DNA from: Polyangiaceae bacterium
Lineage (GTDB): Bacteria; Myxococcota_A; Polyangia; Polyangiales; Polyangiaceae
Assembly (NCBI GenBank): GCA_016715885.1
Contig: JADJXL010000002.1
Location: 124,001 to 188,000, forward strand
Length of the DNA stretch: 64,000 nucleotides
Direction of reading: 5' to 3'
Positions 26,427 through 36,622 of this stretch are shown here, piece by piece (positions within the stretch are counted from its first letter, which is position 1; each line of letters begins with the position of its first letter). The position numbers were made by a program, and so were the translations under genes. The notes beneath the pieces are model-generated. The model worked only from the letters and a program-made list of their open reading frames with translations. It was not told where the DNA came from and searched no databases.

Positions 26427-28358
26427 ATGCAGGGTGACGAGGACGAAGACGACGACGCTGCATTCGAAGCGGTGACGACGGTTCTGAGCCGCGATGCCTG
26501 GGCAGCGGCGCTGCACGAAAAGCCAGGAGCGCACGCGGTGAAGATGCCTCGTGGAGGGTTCATCCTGGATGAACCCACGCTCGACGTGTCGGATGACGCG
26601 ATCGAAGTGTACAACGAGCGTCGCGAGCTATCGGGCAACACCATCACCAAGCCCTTTGATCGCCCGCCGCCTTCAACGCCCGCGCCTGCGTCGGTGCCGC
26701 CTGCATCGGTGCCGATGCCTGCATCGGTGCCGATGCCTGCATCCGTGAGGCGTCCTTTTCCGACAATCACCGAAAAGCACTCGCCGCCGGAGAGTTTGCC
26801 CGAGCCGCCCACGATCCCCGTGCCTCGCCGAGGTTCCGTTCCTCCGCCGCCTCCCATTCCGACGGTGAAGGTTGGGGATGATAAGGTCGCGCCGCGAAGA
26901 GGATCGGTGCCTCCGCCGCCGCCCGTTCCAGCGATGAATCCAGCCGCTGCAGCGCCTCCTCCGGCACCGATTGCTGCACGTGTTGGAACGCCCGAGCGCA
27001 CCGTGCCTCGTCCTGCATCGGTGCCTCCACCTCCTCCGATCGCCCATACTTCTTCGAGGAAGCAGATCACCACAGTGCCAGGCACCATGCCCGCGGTGCC
27101 TCGTCCCGCATCGGTTCCGCCGCCTCCCGCTGCGCCTCCGCGGCCCGCGCCGGCTGCCGCGCGAACGCAACCAGTGCAGGTCAAGGTGCCTGCACCGGCC
27201 AAACCATTGTTTGAGCGCAAAACGACGCTGAAAGGGTTTCCATCGCCCGCGGGACCGCCGGCAGGAGCGTTTGGCACGCAGCCGATGCCGGCCTACGTCG
27301 AATCGAATCCTTTGCCGCCGGGGCATTCGACGACGCCCGCGGCGCAGCCGGCTTTGACGGAAGAGCGTACGGTCATCATGTCGCAATCGGAATTGTTTGC
27401 GGCGGGCAAACCCGATGCGTCTCCGTTTGCTCCGGCGCGCGAACAAGCGCCGACGATGACTGCGCGACGTCGCGTGGAAATGCGTCTTTCGCAAGGCGAA
27501 TCGCTCGAGGGGCTCGACCTTCGCGATGCCGATCTTTCGGGCCTGGATTTATCCCGGAAAAACCTCTCCAAGGCGAATTTGTGCGGAGCAAACTTGCGCG
27601 GCGCGCGGCTCGAAGGGACCGACTTGACCGAAGTGCACGCAGCGGAAGCCGTTTTTTCAGGTATTCGTGGAGCATCGGCGAAATTCGATCGAGCCGATTT
27701 GACGGGAGCCACCTTCGACGGCGCGGAATTGTCCGGTGCATCGTTCGTGAAAGCCGAGCTCACGGGGGCACGCGGTGATGGTGCGGTGTTTGTCGGAGCT
27801 ATTTGCGAACGAGCTCATTTCGCCGGCGGCGCATTTCGGCGCGCCGTATTCGATCGAGCGGAGCTTGGTGGTGCGGACTTTACGGGCGCGGTGCTCGATC
27901 GAGCGTCTTTCATTGCAGCGCAGCTCGTCGAAGCATGGCTTTACGATGTATCGGGTGAAGGCATCACGTTCGACGATGCCGTCATGACGGGCGCGCATGC
28001 GGATGCCATGCGTGTCAATCGCGTATCATTTCAGCGTATCGATGCCGTGAGCTCCGTGTGGGATGGCGCAACGCTCGGCGATGCGCAATTTCGCGAGGCC
28101 AAGTTGGCGAAAGCGAGTTTTCAGCGCACCATTGCGGAACGCGCGAACTTCGCTCAGGCGGACCTCACGAGCGCCAGTCTTCGGTATGCACGTCTCGTGG
28201 GCGCATCGTTCGAGAATGCGAACTTGACGAGCGCATCGCTCAGCGATGCCAATTTACGTGGCGCCATCTTGCGTGACGCGAACATGTACCGCATCGAAAC
28301 GTGGAATGCGACCATCGATAGAGAAGAGCTGGCGCGAGCGATTGGCAAGAAAAAATAA
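26427..28358 (+). CDS. Pentapeptide-repeat protein with long Pro-rich N-terminal region
   Basis: 643 aa from ATG 26427; a TTG at 26337 is in frame, and no clear ribosome site decides between them. Residues 1-60 are acidic. Residues about 75-330 are low complexity, rich in Pro/Ala/Ser/Val with repeats of PASVP and RRGSVPPPPP. From about residue 360 a pentapeptide-repeat beta-helix begins (LEGLDLRDADLSGLDLS... A(D/N)L.. pattern) and runs almost to the end. Such helices act as interaction platforms or DNA mimics. No catalytic or resistance-type feature is visible. Likely cytosolic. Confidence 0.78.
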   Translation: MQGDEDEDDDAAFEAVTTVLSRDAWAAALHEKPGAHAVKMPRGGFILDEPTLDVSDDAIEVYNERRELSGNTITKPFDRPPPSTPAPASVPPASVPMPASVPMPASVRRPFPTITEKHSPPESLPEPPTIPVPRRGSVPPPPPIPTVKVGDDKVAPRRGSVPPPPPVPAMNPAAAAPPPAPIAARVGTPERTVPRPASVPPPPPIAHTSSRKQITTVPGTMPAVPRPASVPPPPAAPPRPAPAAARTQPVQVKVPAPAKPLFERKTTLKGFPSPAGPPAGAFGTQPMPAYVESNPLPPGHSTTPAAQPALTEERTVIMSQSELFAAGKPDASPFAPAREQAPTMTARRRVEMRLSQGESLEGLDLRDADLSGLDLSRKNLSKANLCGANLRGARLEGTDLTEVHAAEAVFSGIRGASAKFDRADLTGATFDGAELSGASFVKAELTGARGDGAVFVGAICERAHFAGGAFRRAVFDRAELGGADFTGAVLDRASFIAAQLVEAWLYDVSGEGITFDDAVMTGAHADAMRVNRVSFQRIDAVSSVWDGATLGDAQFREAKLAKASFQRTIAERANFAQADLTSASLRYARLVGASFENANLTSASLSDANLRGAILRDANMYRIETWNATIDREELARAIGKKK

Positions 28359-28401
28359 GCTCGGGGCGTGACGAATTGCTGCCGATGAAGGAAATGGGTG
28401 T

Positions 28402-29106
28402 ATGTTGACGACGAAAGACATCCGCTTTTCCACGCCATCCGGAACGCGGACCGGATACCTCGTCATGCCATCTGGACAATGCCGAGGGGCCATTGTGGTG
28501 GTGCACGAAATATTCGGGCGCGCACCGGAAATCGAACGCGCGACGCAGCGAATCGCCGAGCAGGGTTATGCCGCATTGATGCCGGACTTGTTCGAGCAAC
28601 GATTCAAGCCGCTGTGCATCTCGCAGGCCATGCGTGAGCTCGCGGCGGGCCGTGGCGAAATGATCGATGTATTGCGCGCAGCAGGTGACGAAGTCGCCAA
28701 ATGTGCCGGCACGCCGCGCGAAAAAACCGCCGTCATCGGGTTTTGCCTCGGCGGAGGCCTCGCATTGGCCGTGGGAAACGCCTTCGCCGCCGTGAGCACC
28801 AACTATGGCGACATTCCCCCCACCGAAGTTTTGCGCGGCATTGGCCCGACCATCGGCTGTTATGCCGGGCGCGACCGAGCCTTCCGCAAAGCCCCGAATC
28901 TGCTCCGTGAACGCCTCGCCGCGGTCGGCGTCGAGCCCGAGGTGCACGTATTCGAGAGCGCTGGACACGCCTTTTTATGCGATGGCAATCACCCCATCGC
29001 TTCGTTTTTCACGCGTGCGCTCCTCGACGTCGACCCCGTTCGGGACGCTGGTATTCGCGAACAAGCTTGGCAGCGTATCTTCGCTTTTTTCGCAAATCAC
29101 ACGTAA
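28402..29106 (+). CDS. Dienelactone hydrolase family protein
   Basis: 234 aa, usual family length. Alpha/beta-hydrolase with the nucleophilic Cys in GFCLGGGLA (about residue 116), an Asp expected in GRDRAF, and the catalytic His in SAGHAFLCD near the end. HEIFGRAPEIERATQRIAEQGYAALMPDLF is typical of the family. It hydrolyses dienelactones or related esters/lactones in the cytosol; exact substrate unknown. ATG 28402 has AAGGAAATGGG upstream. Confidence 0.88.
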   Translation: MLTTKDIRFSTPSGTRTGYLVMPSGQCRGAIVVVHEIFGRAPEIERATQRIAEQGYAALMPDLFEQRFKPLCISQAMRELAAGRGEMIDVLRAAGDEVAKCAGTPREKTAVIGFCLGGGLALAVGNAFAAVSTNYGDIPPTEVLRGIGPTIGCYAGRDRAFRKAPNLLRERLAAVGVEPEVHVFESAGHAFLCDGNHPIASFFTRALLDVDPVRDAGIREQAWQRIFAFFANHT

Positions 29107-29138
29107 TCGCATCTCGACGCATTCCCCGCCACCGCCCA

Positions 29139-29654
29139 TCATTCGATGAGCGCCCGAGTACTCAATGGCACGGGTGGATCGCGATCCCGAAGCAACGCGC
29201 GAGCCTCCTCGGCGACTTCGCGCAACCGAGTTTCCTCGAAACCACCGGGTACCGTCTTGACGACCCAACGCACTGCATCCTGCACCGAGCCGGTGACGTT
29301 GATTCTCGGGCTCGTCTTGGCCAATCCTCGCGCAATGGTACGTTGCAGGGACAAGATGACCCCTGATCCCAGAAGCGCCGTGGCAATGTAGGTTCGATCT
29401 CCACTCATCATTGACTGAATGGCTTCACGCTGACGTTCGCGAAGTGGACCCGTCGCGGGTGGCGCCCCCGCTTCCAGTATGATGATGAACACGATTGGAC
29501 CCGATTGACGTGCTCGCCAAAGCCGCAACTGTTGCTCCATGCGTTCCATTACGCCGAAGGTCAGAGGGCCATTTCGCACCTGAACGATCGCCGCGCCCGT
29601 CCGAACGAGGATATTGTGGTCAGCTTGAAGGAGAATCTCGAAGGGCAGTGGCAT
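29139..29654 (-). CDS. Conserved hypothetical protein, possible STAS-like fold
   Basis: 171 aa from ATG 29654; the frame stays open to 30056 but those upstream residues overlap the divergent gene and look arbitrary. The sequence alternates strands and helices: HNILVRTGAAIVQVRNGPLTFGVMERM, IVFIIILEAGAPP, YIATALLGSGVILSLQRTIARGL. It resembles a family of small, often duplicated, Polyangia proteins of unknown function. No active-site motif. The start is uncertain by up to a hundred residues. Confidence 0.55.
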   Translation of the reverse strand: MPLPFEILLQADHNILVRTGAAIVQVRNGPLTFGVMERMEQQLRLWRARQSGPIVFIIILEAGAPPATGPLRERQREAIQSMMSGDRTYIATALLGSGVILSLQRTIARGLAKTSPRINVTGSVQDAVRWVVKTVPGGFEETRLREVAEEARALLRDRDPPVPLSTRALIE

Positions 29655-29966
29655 GTGAAGGGGCAGGGACCATGATGCACCTGCGACGGAATTTCGTCGA
29701 TCGATTTCTCGTCGGCGCACGAGCATCGCGGCTGCCATCTTCTCGGCCGCAGGGTCTTTCTCGTCGACCATGCGCTGCAAGGCATGACGCGAGAAACGCT
29801 CATGCCGCACGACGCATGATACAATCGCATGGTGGACCGCACGCGAAAACAGCCGCTCTATAGAAAGAAAAACACCACGGCGCGCGGTGTTCATCACCGC
29901 TTTGGCGGCGACTTCCGCCACGAGCGAAATGCCAAGCAGGAATCGCCCGAGCGAAGCCAAGGCTCC
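29655..29966. other. Divergent intergenic region of about 310 bases
   Basis: Separates two hypothetical genes. Both genes have in-frame extensions into this stretch, but the translated extensions are low-complexity (Arg/His-rich on either strand) and show no domain, so I read it as a divergent promoter region. I see no clear promoter pair or repeat. Confidence 0.45.
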
Positions 29967-30296
29967 ATGCACGGCAAACAGCAGCGCGGCCTCGATTATA
30001 CGCCGCTGTTCATGTTCCTCCTGTCGAAGGTAGGTTCCCAATGGGACAGCGTCCATCGTGAGGCCGTTGCTCGATTGGACCGCACAGAGCCTATCTTTTG
30101 GCTCGTCGCGCTGCGCGAAGAGGAACGACGTGCCGTCGTTTTGATTGGCGACACGAGCTACTACAGTGGGCTATTCGTCGACGAAAGCGGCATTCTACAG
30201 ATGGTCGACCCTGATCTCGGGCCGCAGGATCTGACGCCGACCTGCATGTGCTGCACGCACACGCTCAATGGCGTACGCTTCAAGAAGGGTAGGTGA
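29967..30296 (+). CDS. Conserved hypothetical protein
   Basis: 109 aa from ATG 29967. The residues from DYTPLFMFLL onward form a compact alpha/beta pattern, LDRTEPIFWLVALREEERRAVVLIGDTSYYSGLFVDESG, ending with the CMCC cluster in PTCMCCTHTLNG. An in-frame start at 29829 would add a polar stretch without domain character. Function unknown. The CxCC could bind metal. It is convergent with the DUF1592 gene, 21 bases away. Confidence 0.55.
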   Translation: MHGKQQRGLDYTPLFMFLLSKVGSQWDSVHREAVARLDRTEPIFWLVALREEERRAVVLIGDTSYYSGLFVDESGILQMVDPDLGPQDLTPTCMCCTHTLNGVRFKKGR

Positions 30297-30317
30297 TTGG
30301 TAGGGCGGTACAGAATA

Positions 30318-32669
30318 TCAGCGGGTGGCGACGAATCCGAACGACGTGGATTGTCCCGGCTCGAGCGTGCCGTTGTAATCCATTCCCTTGAACGTCGTCA
30401 CGTCGCCCGATACGGTGGAAGTGGCGTTCCACAAATTGTCGATTTTGCCATCGACCTTGAAGGACACCGTCCACGTAATCTTTTCCGAGCTGATGTTCGT
30501 CACCTGCACGGAAAGCTGATAGCCGGTGCCCCAATCGTTATCGACATTGGTCGAAAACGCAACGGGGCTCATGGAACCAGGATCGCCACCAGCGCCTGCT
30601 TCGCCGCCAGATCCAGCGCCGCCAGTGCCCATGCCGCCAGCACCGCCCGTCGGATCGACCGAACCCGGATCGATGGGATCGGCGCGTCGCTCCAAGAAAT
30701 GCGGCGTCTTGGTGAGCGCTACGAGCAAGTCGAGCACTTTGAGGTTTCCGCTTTGGAAATCATTCGCGACGCTGTTCGAAAGACACGACAGCGGTCCTTC
30801 GTCGAGCAACCCGTAGCCATATCGAATCCATTGCCGAGCGTAACATCCTTGCACGTCGGGGCTGTTGGCAAGAATCGTCGCCAGCGCCGGTGCGCCTTCG
30901 AATTTGGTGTTGGTGCTCGAAGTCGAAAGGATTTCACCCGTGTCGTCGATGGGCAAACCATTTTCGTCAGCACGGTAGCGACCAATGCCATCGAAATGCT
31001 CGTAAGCAAATCCAATGGGATCGGCAAGCTCGTGGCAGCTTCGGCAGAGCGATTCGGTCGTGTGCGCCGCATATCGCTCACGCGTGCTCTTCGTCGGATC
31101 GATGGGCGGAGGCTGCGCGACGATACCCGGAGGCGGCGGAGGAAGCGGCTGGCAAAGCAGACGCTCGCGAATGACCTTACCTCGATGAACCGGCGACGAC
31201 CCGGCGGGCTTTCCGTGCGTCGCCAGAATACTCCCGTGCGTGAGAATGCCGGCTCGATTCGTCCCGGTAAGGTCGACCAGGCCAAACTCGCCCGGAGGCA
31301 CCGCGGGGGCCGGGATTCCATAATGCGCCGCGACTTCGGTGTTGGCAAAGGTGTAGGCTGCATCGAGCAATTCGGGCAGCGTCCCATTGCCATTACGAAT
31401 CACGTGCTTCACGAACGTGAGCGTTTCGGTGCGCAGCGAATTGCGGAGCTGCTCGTTCCATTCGGGATACGTCGCGGCATCCTTGGGCGACGCATCGAGC
31501 CTATCGAGCTCGAGCCAGCCCAATACGAACCGCTCGATGATGGCGTCGCTACGCGGGTCTTGCAAGAGCCGCTTGGCTTGCGCTTCAATTTGAGCTTCCG
31601 TTTCCAGGTTGCCTTGATCGGCGGCCGCCATGAGCTCCGCATCGGGCATCGTGCCCCAAAGCATGTACGATAGCTCGGTGGCAATTTCGTACGGCGTGAG
31701 GCGAATGCGTGAAGGCGAAGCCGCCAAGTTTGGATCGCCAAGCTCGGCGCGATACAAGAAATGCGGCGATTGCAGCATGGCGGCAATGGTGGCTTCAATG
31801 CCTTCGTTGAACCCTTCCGTTGCAGAGATTTTTTGGAAGAGCGCCAGGTAGCGATCGACGTCGGTCGTGGCGAGCGGACGCCGGAATGCTCGTTTGCCCA
31901 CGGTTTCGATGAGCTTCGTGGCGCAAGGCACGGGACCTTCGGCCACCGGATCGCACGGGAGCACGCTCGCCGGGTTTTTCATGACCTCGGTGGCAATTTC
32001 TTCTGCGGCGCGAGCGATTTGGTCGGCAAGCAATGGGCTCACGCGCAAAGCATTGGCGTTGTTGTCGAATCCTCCAATGACGATGTCGGGAACGAATGCG
32101 TGCCCCCAATGCGATTCGATGCCGAAGAGGTCTTTGATCGTCGCGTCGTATTCCTCGCGTGAAAGGCGACGCAAGACGCGCGGCCCAGGTTCGACGGACG
32201 TGCAGGTTTCGACGGGCGCCGCGCACCCTTGGCCTCGCGTGACGCGCGTGACGAAGAGCGACAGCGTCGAATAATCGGGGCTGCCGGGTTGGAAGATGAC
32301 GCCACCGGGATGGCCATTCGGGTGTTTGCCCGACGGACGAAGAACCATGATGGACGTGCCATTGACTTCTTCGGCGGCCAATGCTTTGACCATATCGAAG
32401 TTTTTCTGAAGCGCGCCGGCTTCGTCTTTCGGCACGAGCTTGAGGCGGCTATTGCCGGCAAGGCCTCCTTCGCGGTGGCACAAGAAGCAATACTTGTCGA
32501 GCAGAGGCTCGTAGACATTGGCCTGGAAAAACTCGAGGTCGTCCGGGCAACCTGCATTGAGACCGGGGTTGTTCGTACCGCTATCGTCATCCGAGCAACC
32601 GGCGAATGCGGCGAGCGTGACGGCAGCTCCGAGGAGCAAGGGTTTGGCAGAGCGGAAGATAGTACGCAT
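30318..32669 (-). CDS. DUF1592-family exported protein with haem-like motifs and C-terminal CBM2-like domain
   Basis: 783 aa, GAGGA upstream of ATG 32669. Lipobox AAFAGC; a CxxCH (CFLCHREGG, about residue 61) and a later one (CRSCHELADPIGFAYEHFD), suggesting covalent haem. The body follows the DUF1587/DUF1595/DUF1592/DUF1588/DUF1585 order of the Planctomycete/Myxococcota cytochrome-like family (LRRLSREEYDATIKDLFG; GFNEGIEATIAAMLQSPHFLYR; THGSILATHG). A Gly-rich linker then leads to about 80 residues resembling CBM family 2 (WGTGYQLSVQVTN, WTVSF, GQSTSFGF). Transcribed after the DUF1552 gene, 33 bases away. Biochemical role unknown. Confidence 0.85.
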   Translation of the reverse strand: MRTIFRSAKPLLLGAAVTLAAFAGCSDDDSGTNNPGLNAGCPDDLEFFQANVYEPLLDKYCFLCHREGGLAGNSRLKLVPKDEAGALQKNFDMVKALAAEEVNGTSIMVLRPSGKHPNGHPGGVIFQPGSPDYSTLSLFVTRVTRGQGCAAPVETCTSVEPGPRVLRRLSREEYDATIKDLFGIESHWGHAFVPDIVIGGFDNNANALRVSPLLADQIARAAEEIATEVMKNPASVLPCDPVAEGPVPCATKLIETVGKRAFRRPLATTDVDRYLALFQKISATEGFNEGIEATIAAMLQSPHFLYRAELGDPNLAASPSRIRLTPYEIATELSYMLWGTMPDAELMAAADQGNLETEAQIEAQAKRLLQDPRSDAIIERFVLGWLELDRLDASPKDAATYPEWNEQLRNSLRTETLTFVKHVIRNGNGTLPELLDAAYTFANTEVAAHYGIPAPAVPPGEFGLVDLTGTNRAGILTHGSILATHGKPAGSSPVHRGKVIRERLLCQPLPPPPPGIVAQPPPIDPTKSTRERYAAHTTESLCRSCHELADPIGFAYEHFDGIGRYRADENGLPIDDTGEILSTSSTNTKFEGAPALATILANSPDVQGCYARQWIRYGYGLLDEGPLSCLSNSVANDFQSGNLKVLDLLVALTKTPHFLERRADPIDPGSVDPTGGAGGMGTGGAGSGGEAGAGGDPGSMSPVAFSTNVDNDWGTGYQLSVQVTNISSEKITWTVSFKVDGKIDNLWNATSTVSGDVTTFKGMDYNGTLEPGQSTSFGFVATR

Positions 32670-32702
32670 GGGTTTGGTCCTCTCGTATTTTCTGCCAGGG
32701 TT

Positions 32703-33971
32703 TCACGCAAAGAGTTGGTCGAGCGGTCCGGAGCCTTTTGCAGGATCTCCGAACGAGGTGTTGGACAAACCCAAAGCTTGGCAGATGGATACCAAGAGGT
32801 GGGTATGCGATTTGCCGCCGAAATTCAGGTATTGGCCTGTGGCCAAGCCGCCGCCCGCGAGGACGAAGGGAACGGACTTGCAGTCGTGCATGCGCCCGTC
32901 GCCGAGTTCTTTGCACCATAGAACCACGGTCGTGTCGATCAAATTGCCGCCGTCGGGATCGGGCGTCGTGGCGAGTTTGTCGATGAGGTACGCGAATTGC
33001 TGGGCATACCAGCGTTCGGTGGCGACGAAATCGGCAACGCCCTTCGCATTGCCGTCGTCGCTGTGGGACAAACCGTGGTGCCCTTCCGATACGCCCGTCC
33101 AGCTCATGACGACCGGGCCGACGGTGTGGTTCCATTGCAGTGAAGCGACGCGCGTCATGCCGCAGGTCAAGGCCATGACGAGCAAGTCCATTTGCAATTG
33201 CCCAATGGTCGGGAATGAGTCGTTGTCGTACACGCTCACGCTCGGAGGCGCCACGGGGGCCGTGCACGAAGGCCCTTGAAGACCATTTTCGACTTTTTTC
33301 AATGCTTCGAGGTGTTCGTCGAGTTTCGCGCGCTCATCGGCGCCGACGCGCGACCTTAGCGTTTTGATTTCGCCGCCGACGAGGTCGAGGATGCTCTTTT
33401 TGCGCGCCAGGGCTGCATCGAGCTGTCCGGGGCCTCCCGCGGCGTCGCCGAACATGCGGGTATACATGCTCTTCGGGCTGTCGTCCGGGGGAACGTATTG
33501 CCCCGGGCCCGAGTAGGATATGCGGGTTTGCACGCCGCCACCCCACGCGCTCGTTTGAACGCCGAATTCGAGTGAAGAAAATCGTTCGCTTTGACCAATT
33601 TGTTTGGCCACGTATTGGTCGAGGCTCATGCCATTGGTGGCAGTACCGAGACCGCCGCCGCCGGTGAGCATGTGGGCCATACCGGCTTCGTGATTTTCGG
33701 CGCCTACGAAATCGAGACCATCGCAGACGATGACGCGGCTCTTGTGCGGCGCGAGAGGTTCGAGAATGCTGCCGGCGGGAAACGAGAAATTGGTGCCGCT
33801 TCCAGTCGGGCGCCAATGTTTGTGAATGGTTCCGTTGGGAGAGAATACGACGACCAAGCGGCGAGCCACGGATGCCGCACGCGTGTCTCGGGATAGTGTT
33901 CCGAGCACGGGGGCAGCTATCAATGTCGCGCCAAGGCCAGCTAGAAAACGTCGGCGGTTGGGGTAACTCAT
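32703..33971 (-). CDS. DUF1552 exported protein (Tat substrate)
   Basis: 422 aa from ATG 33971; six codons upstream is another in-frame start at 33989, less likely. The N-terminus is a twin-arginine signal, NRRRFLAGLGATLIAAPVLG. The rest is DUF1552, with repeated contacts to the partial copy at the window start. DUF1552 genes are very often paired with DUF1592 genes, as here, implying joint periplasmic function. No enzyme motif is recognised. The gene lies next to the G homopolymer, which covers its upstream region, so its promoter cannot be read. Confidence 0.85.
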   Translation of the reverse strand: MSYPNRRRFLAGLGATLIAAPVLGTLSRDTRAASVARRLVVVFSPNGTIHKHWRPTGSGTNFSFPAGSILEPLAPHKSRVIVCDGLDFVGAENHEAGMAHMLTGGGGLGTATNGMSLDQYVAKQIGQSERFSSLEFGVQTSAWGGGVQTRISYSGPGQYVPPDDSPKSMYTRMFGDAAGGPGQLDAALARKKSILDLVGGEIKTLRSRVGADERAKLDEHLEALKKVENGLQGPSCTAPVAPPSVSVYDNDSFPTIGQLQMDLLVMALTCGMTRVASLQWNHTVGPVVMSWTGVSEGHHGLSHSDDGNAKGVADFVATERWYAQQFAYLIDKLATTPDPDGGNLIDTTVVLWCKELGDGRMHDCKSVPFVLAGGGLATGQYLNFGGKSHTHLLVSICQALGLSNTSFGDPAKGSGPLDQLFA

Positions 33972-34110
33972 GCGCGTGCGCGAGTGCAATGCTCGTGCCG
34001 CAATGAGAATCGAGTCAGAGCGTCGGATCAGTCGACGATCGCACGAAAGCGACGGCCGAAAATGGGCAGGCGAAGTGACAAAATTCGCTCAACTCCGCAA
34101 AAACTTTCAG

Positions 34111-35022
<912 letters not shown>

Positions 35023-35023
35023 T

Positions 35024-36574
35024 TCACTTGCCTCCTTCGAGCATTTGAAGGATTGGATTCAAATATTCGGAATGACGTGCGACCACGCCCGCGTGTCCTT
35101 TGCCGCCATTTCGTTTGCGCTTGACGTCGCCGAAGGCGCCCCAGCCAATGGCATCCCAAATGCCGTCGGTACGCACGCGTTCGAGCAGCTCGGTGGCGCT
35201 ATCCAAGACCTCCGCTGCACGACGCTCGACGATTCCACCCGGCTTCCACTGAATTTCGTCGCCGAAATGCCGTGCCGTATCGAAGATGTAGCGAGCACTC
35301 TTCAAGGATAAATACCGATCCATGAGCAGTGGCGTATGAATGGCTTCGCTGAACATCCCGAGAAGCGCGATGGATTGGTTCGTCATGACGCCCGCGAGGT
35401 TGAACATGGCGTCGTGGACGTGACTATGAAAAACATCACCCGTTTTGAACTTGGTGGGAGGCATCCATTTGATCGGGTGTCGATCGAAGATTTGCCGGAT
35501 GAGCTGCGCCTGCGCCACTTCGAACAAGAATGCATCCTCGCGCCAAGGGTCGATCTCGAAGGCGTGTCCCAGGCCCATTTGCTCTTCCGCGAGACCCGCT
35601 CGAAGTGCGAATGCTTCATTGATGAATTGCGATGCGAGGACCGTATGCGCCTTTTCGACGGCATCGGCCGTCGTCAGATAATTGTCTTCACCCGTGTTGA
35701 TGACGATGCCGCTGCGAGCAATGATGCGCCTCGAGAAGTATTGATCGATGAATGTCCGCTCCATGTTGATGTCGCGGAACAAGATGCCGTACATGGCGTC
35801 GTTGAGCAGCATGTCGAGCCGTTCGACGGCGCCCATCCACGCAATTTCGCTCATGCAAAGACCCGAAGAATAGTTTGTCTGGGCCAAGTATTTGCCCATC
35901 TCGTCGCTCGCTTCGTCCGCCGCTCGACGAATGATTCGGAAATTCTCCTGCGTGGCGTATGTCCCGCCATACCCTTCCGTCGTGGGTCCTTCGGGCACGT
36001 AATCCAAGAGCGATTGCGCCGTGGCTCGAATGACCGCCACGATGTCGGCGCCCGCAAAACGCGCAGCTTTTGCCTGCACCGCGTCGTCGTAGATGTTTCC
36101 CGTCGCCACGATGACGTACTTGAGAGGAATTTGGGGTGCGGGATAGCGAGTTTTTCGCTCTTCACGCACTTTGCGCGCTTCGTCGATGCGTTCGAGCGCT
36201 CGCTTGGTTTCCTGCTCGAGCGCCGCCGCGCATGCCGCTCGTGTTACCTGGTCGTCCACGACGATCGGCGCGCCGCCATACGCAATCTGCTCGGCCGCTT
36301 CTTGCACCGACGACGCTCCTTCGACGAGCGCTCGACCCAGGAAGTACGCGACACCCATGCCCGTCAAACCAGCCTGGTGGATCCGATCGACGAGCGCATT
36401 CGCCAGCGGCGTTCCTTGAGGATCCGCGCCCGTCACGCCATACGCGCGTGCAACCGTTCGTTCGACTCCGACCGTCGTGTGTTTGTCGATGAAGCGCTGA
36501 ACATCATCGGCAATCAAACCTGCCGCCGCGCGGCACGTGTCGACTTTCGCTTGATCGATCGGAACCTTGGCCAT
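35024..36574 (-). CDS. kamD: Lysine 5,6-aminomutase alpha subunit
   Basis: 516 aa from ATG 36574 (an in-frame start at 36610 is less likely). A TIM-barrel of the KamD family: VATGNIYDDAVQAKAARFAGADIVAVIRATAQSLLDYVPEGPTTEGYGGTYATQENFR is close to the family consensus, with later blocks QTNYSSGLCMSEIAW and TGEDNYLTTADAVEKAHTV. It holds PLP against the B12 of KamE for radical migration of the amino group. Immediately before kamE. No 3,5-diaminohexanoate dehydrogenase or other lysine-fermentation gene is in view. Confidence 0.92.
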   Translation of the reverse strand: MAKVPIDQAKVDTCRAAAGLIADDVQRFIDKHTTVGVERTVARAYGVTGADPQGTPLANALVDRIHQAGLTGMGVAYFLGRALVEGASSVQEAAEQIAYGGAPIVVDDQVTRAACAAALEQETKRALERIDEARKVREERKTRYPAPQIPLKYVIVATGNIYDDAVQAKAARFAGADIVAVIRATAQSLLDYVPEGPTTEGYGGTYATQENFRIIRRAADEASDEMGKYLAQTNYSSGLCMSEIAWMGAVERLDMLLNDAMYGILFRDINMERTFIDQYFSRRIIARSGIVINTGEDNYLTTADAVEKAHTVLASQFINEAFALRAGLAEEQMGLGHAFEIDPWREDAFLFEVAQAQLIRQIFDRHPIKWMPPTKFKTGDVFHSHVHDAMFNLAGVMTNQSIALLGMFSEAIHTPLLMDRYLSLKSARYIFDTARHFGDEIQWKPGGIVERRAAEVLDSATELLERVRTDGIWDAIGWGAFGDVKRKRNGGKGHAGVVARHSEYLNPILQMLEGGK

Positions 36575-36622
36575 GGGCCAGGGGATGGCGCGTATGCGGC
36601 GAAATGTCAAACGCCGCGTGGA

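Noticed and set aside
24917..27277. A very long open frame that continues the glycosidase gene upstream to 27277
   Set aside because: The upstream 340 residues are Gly/Arg/Ala low complexity, antisense to the pentapeptide gene; the signal peptide with ribosome site sits at 26260.
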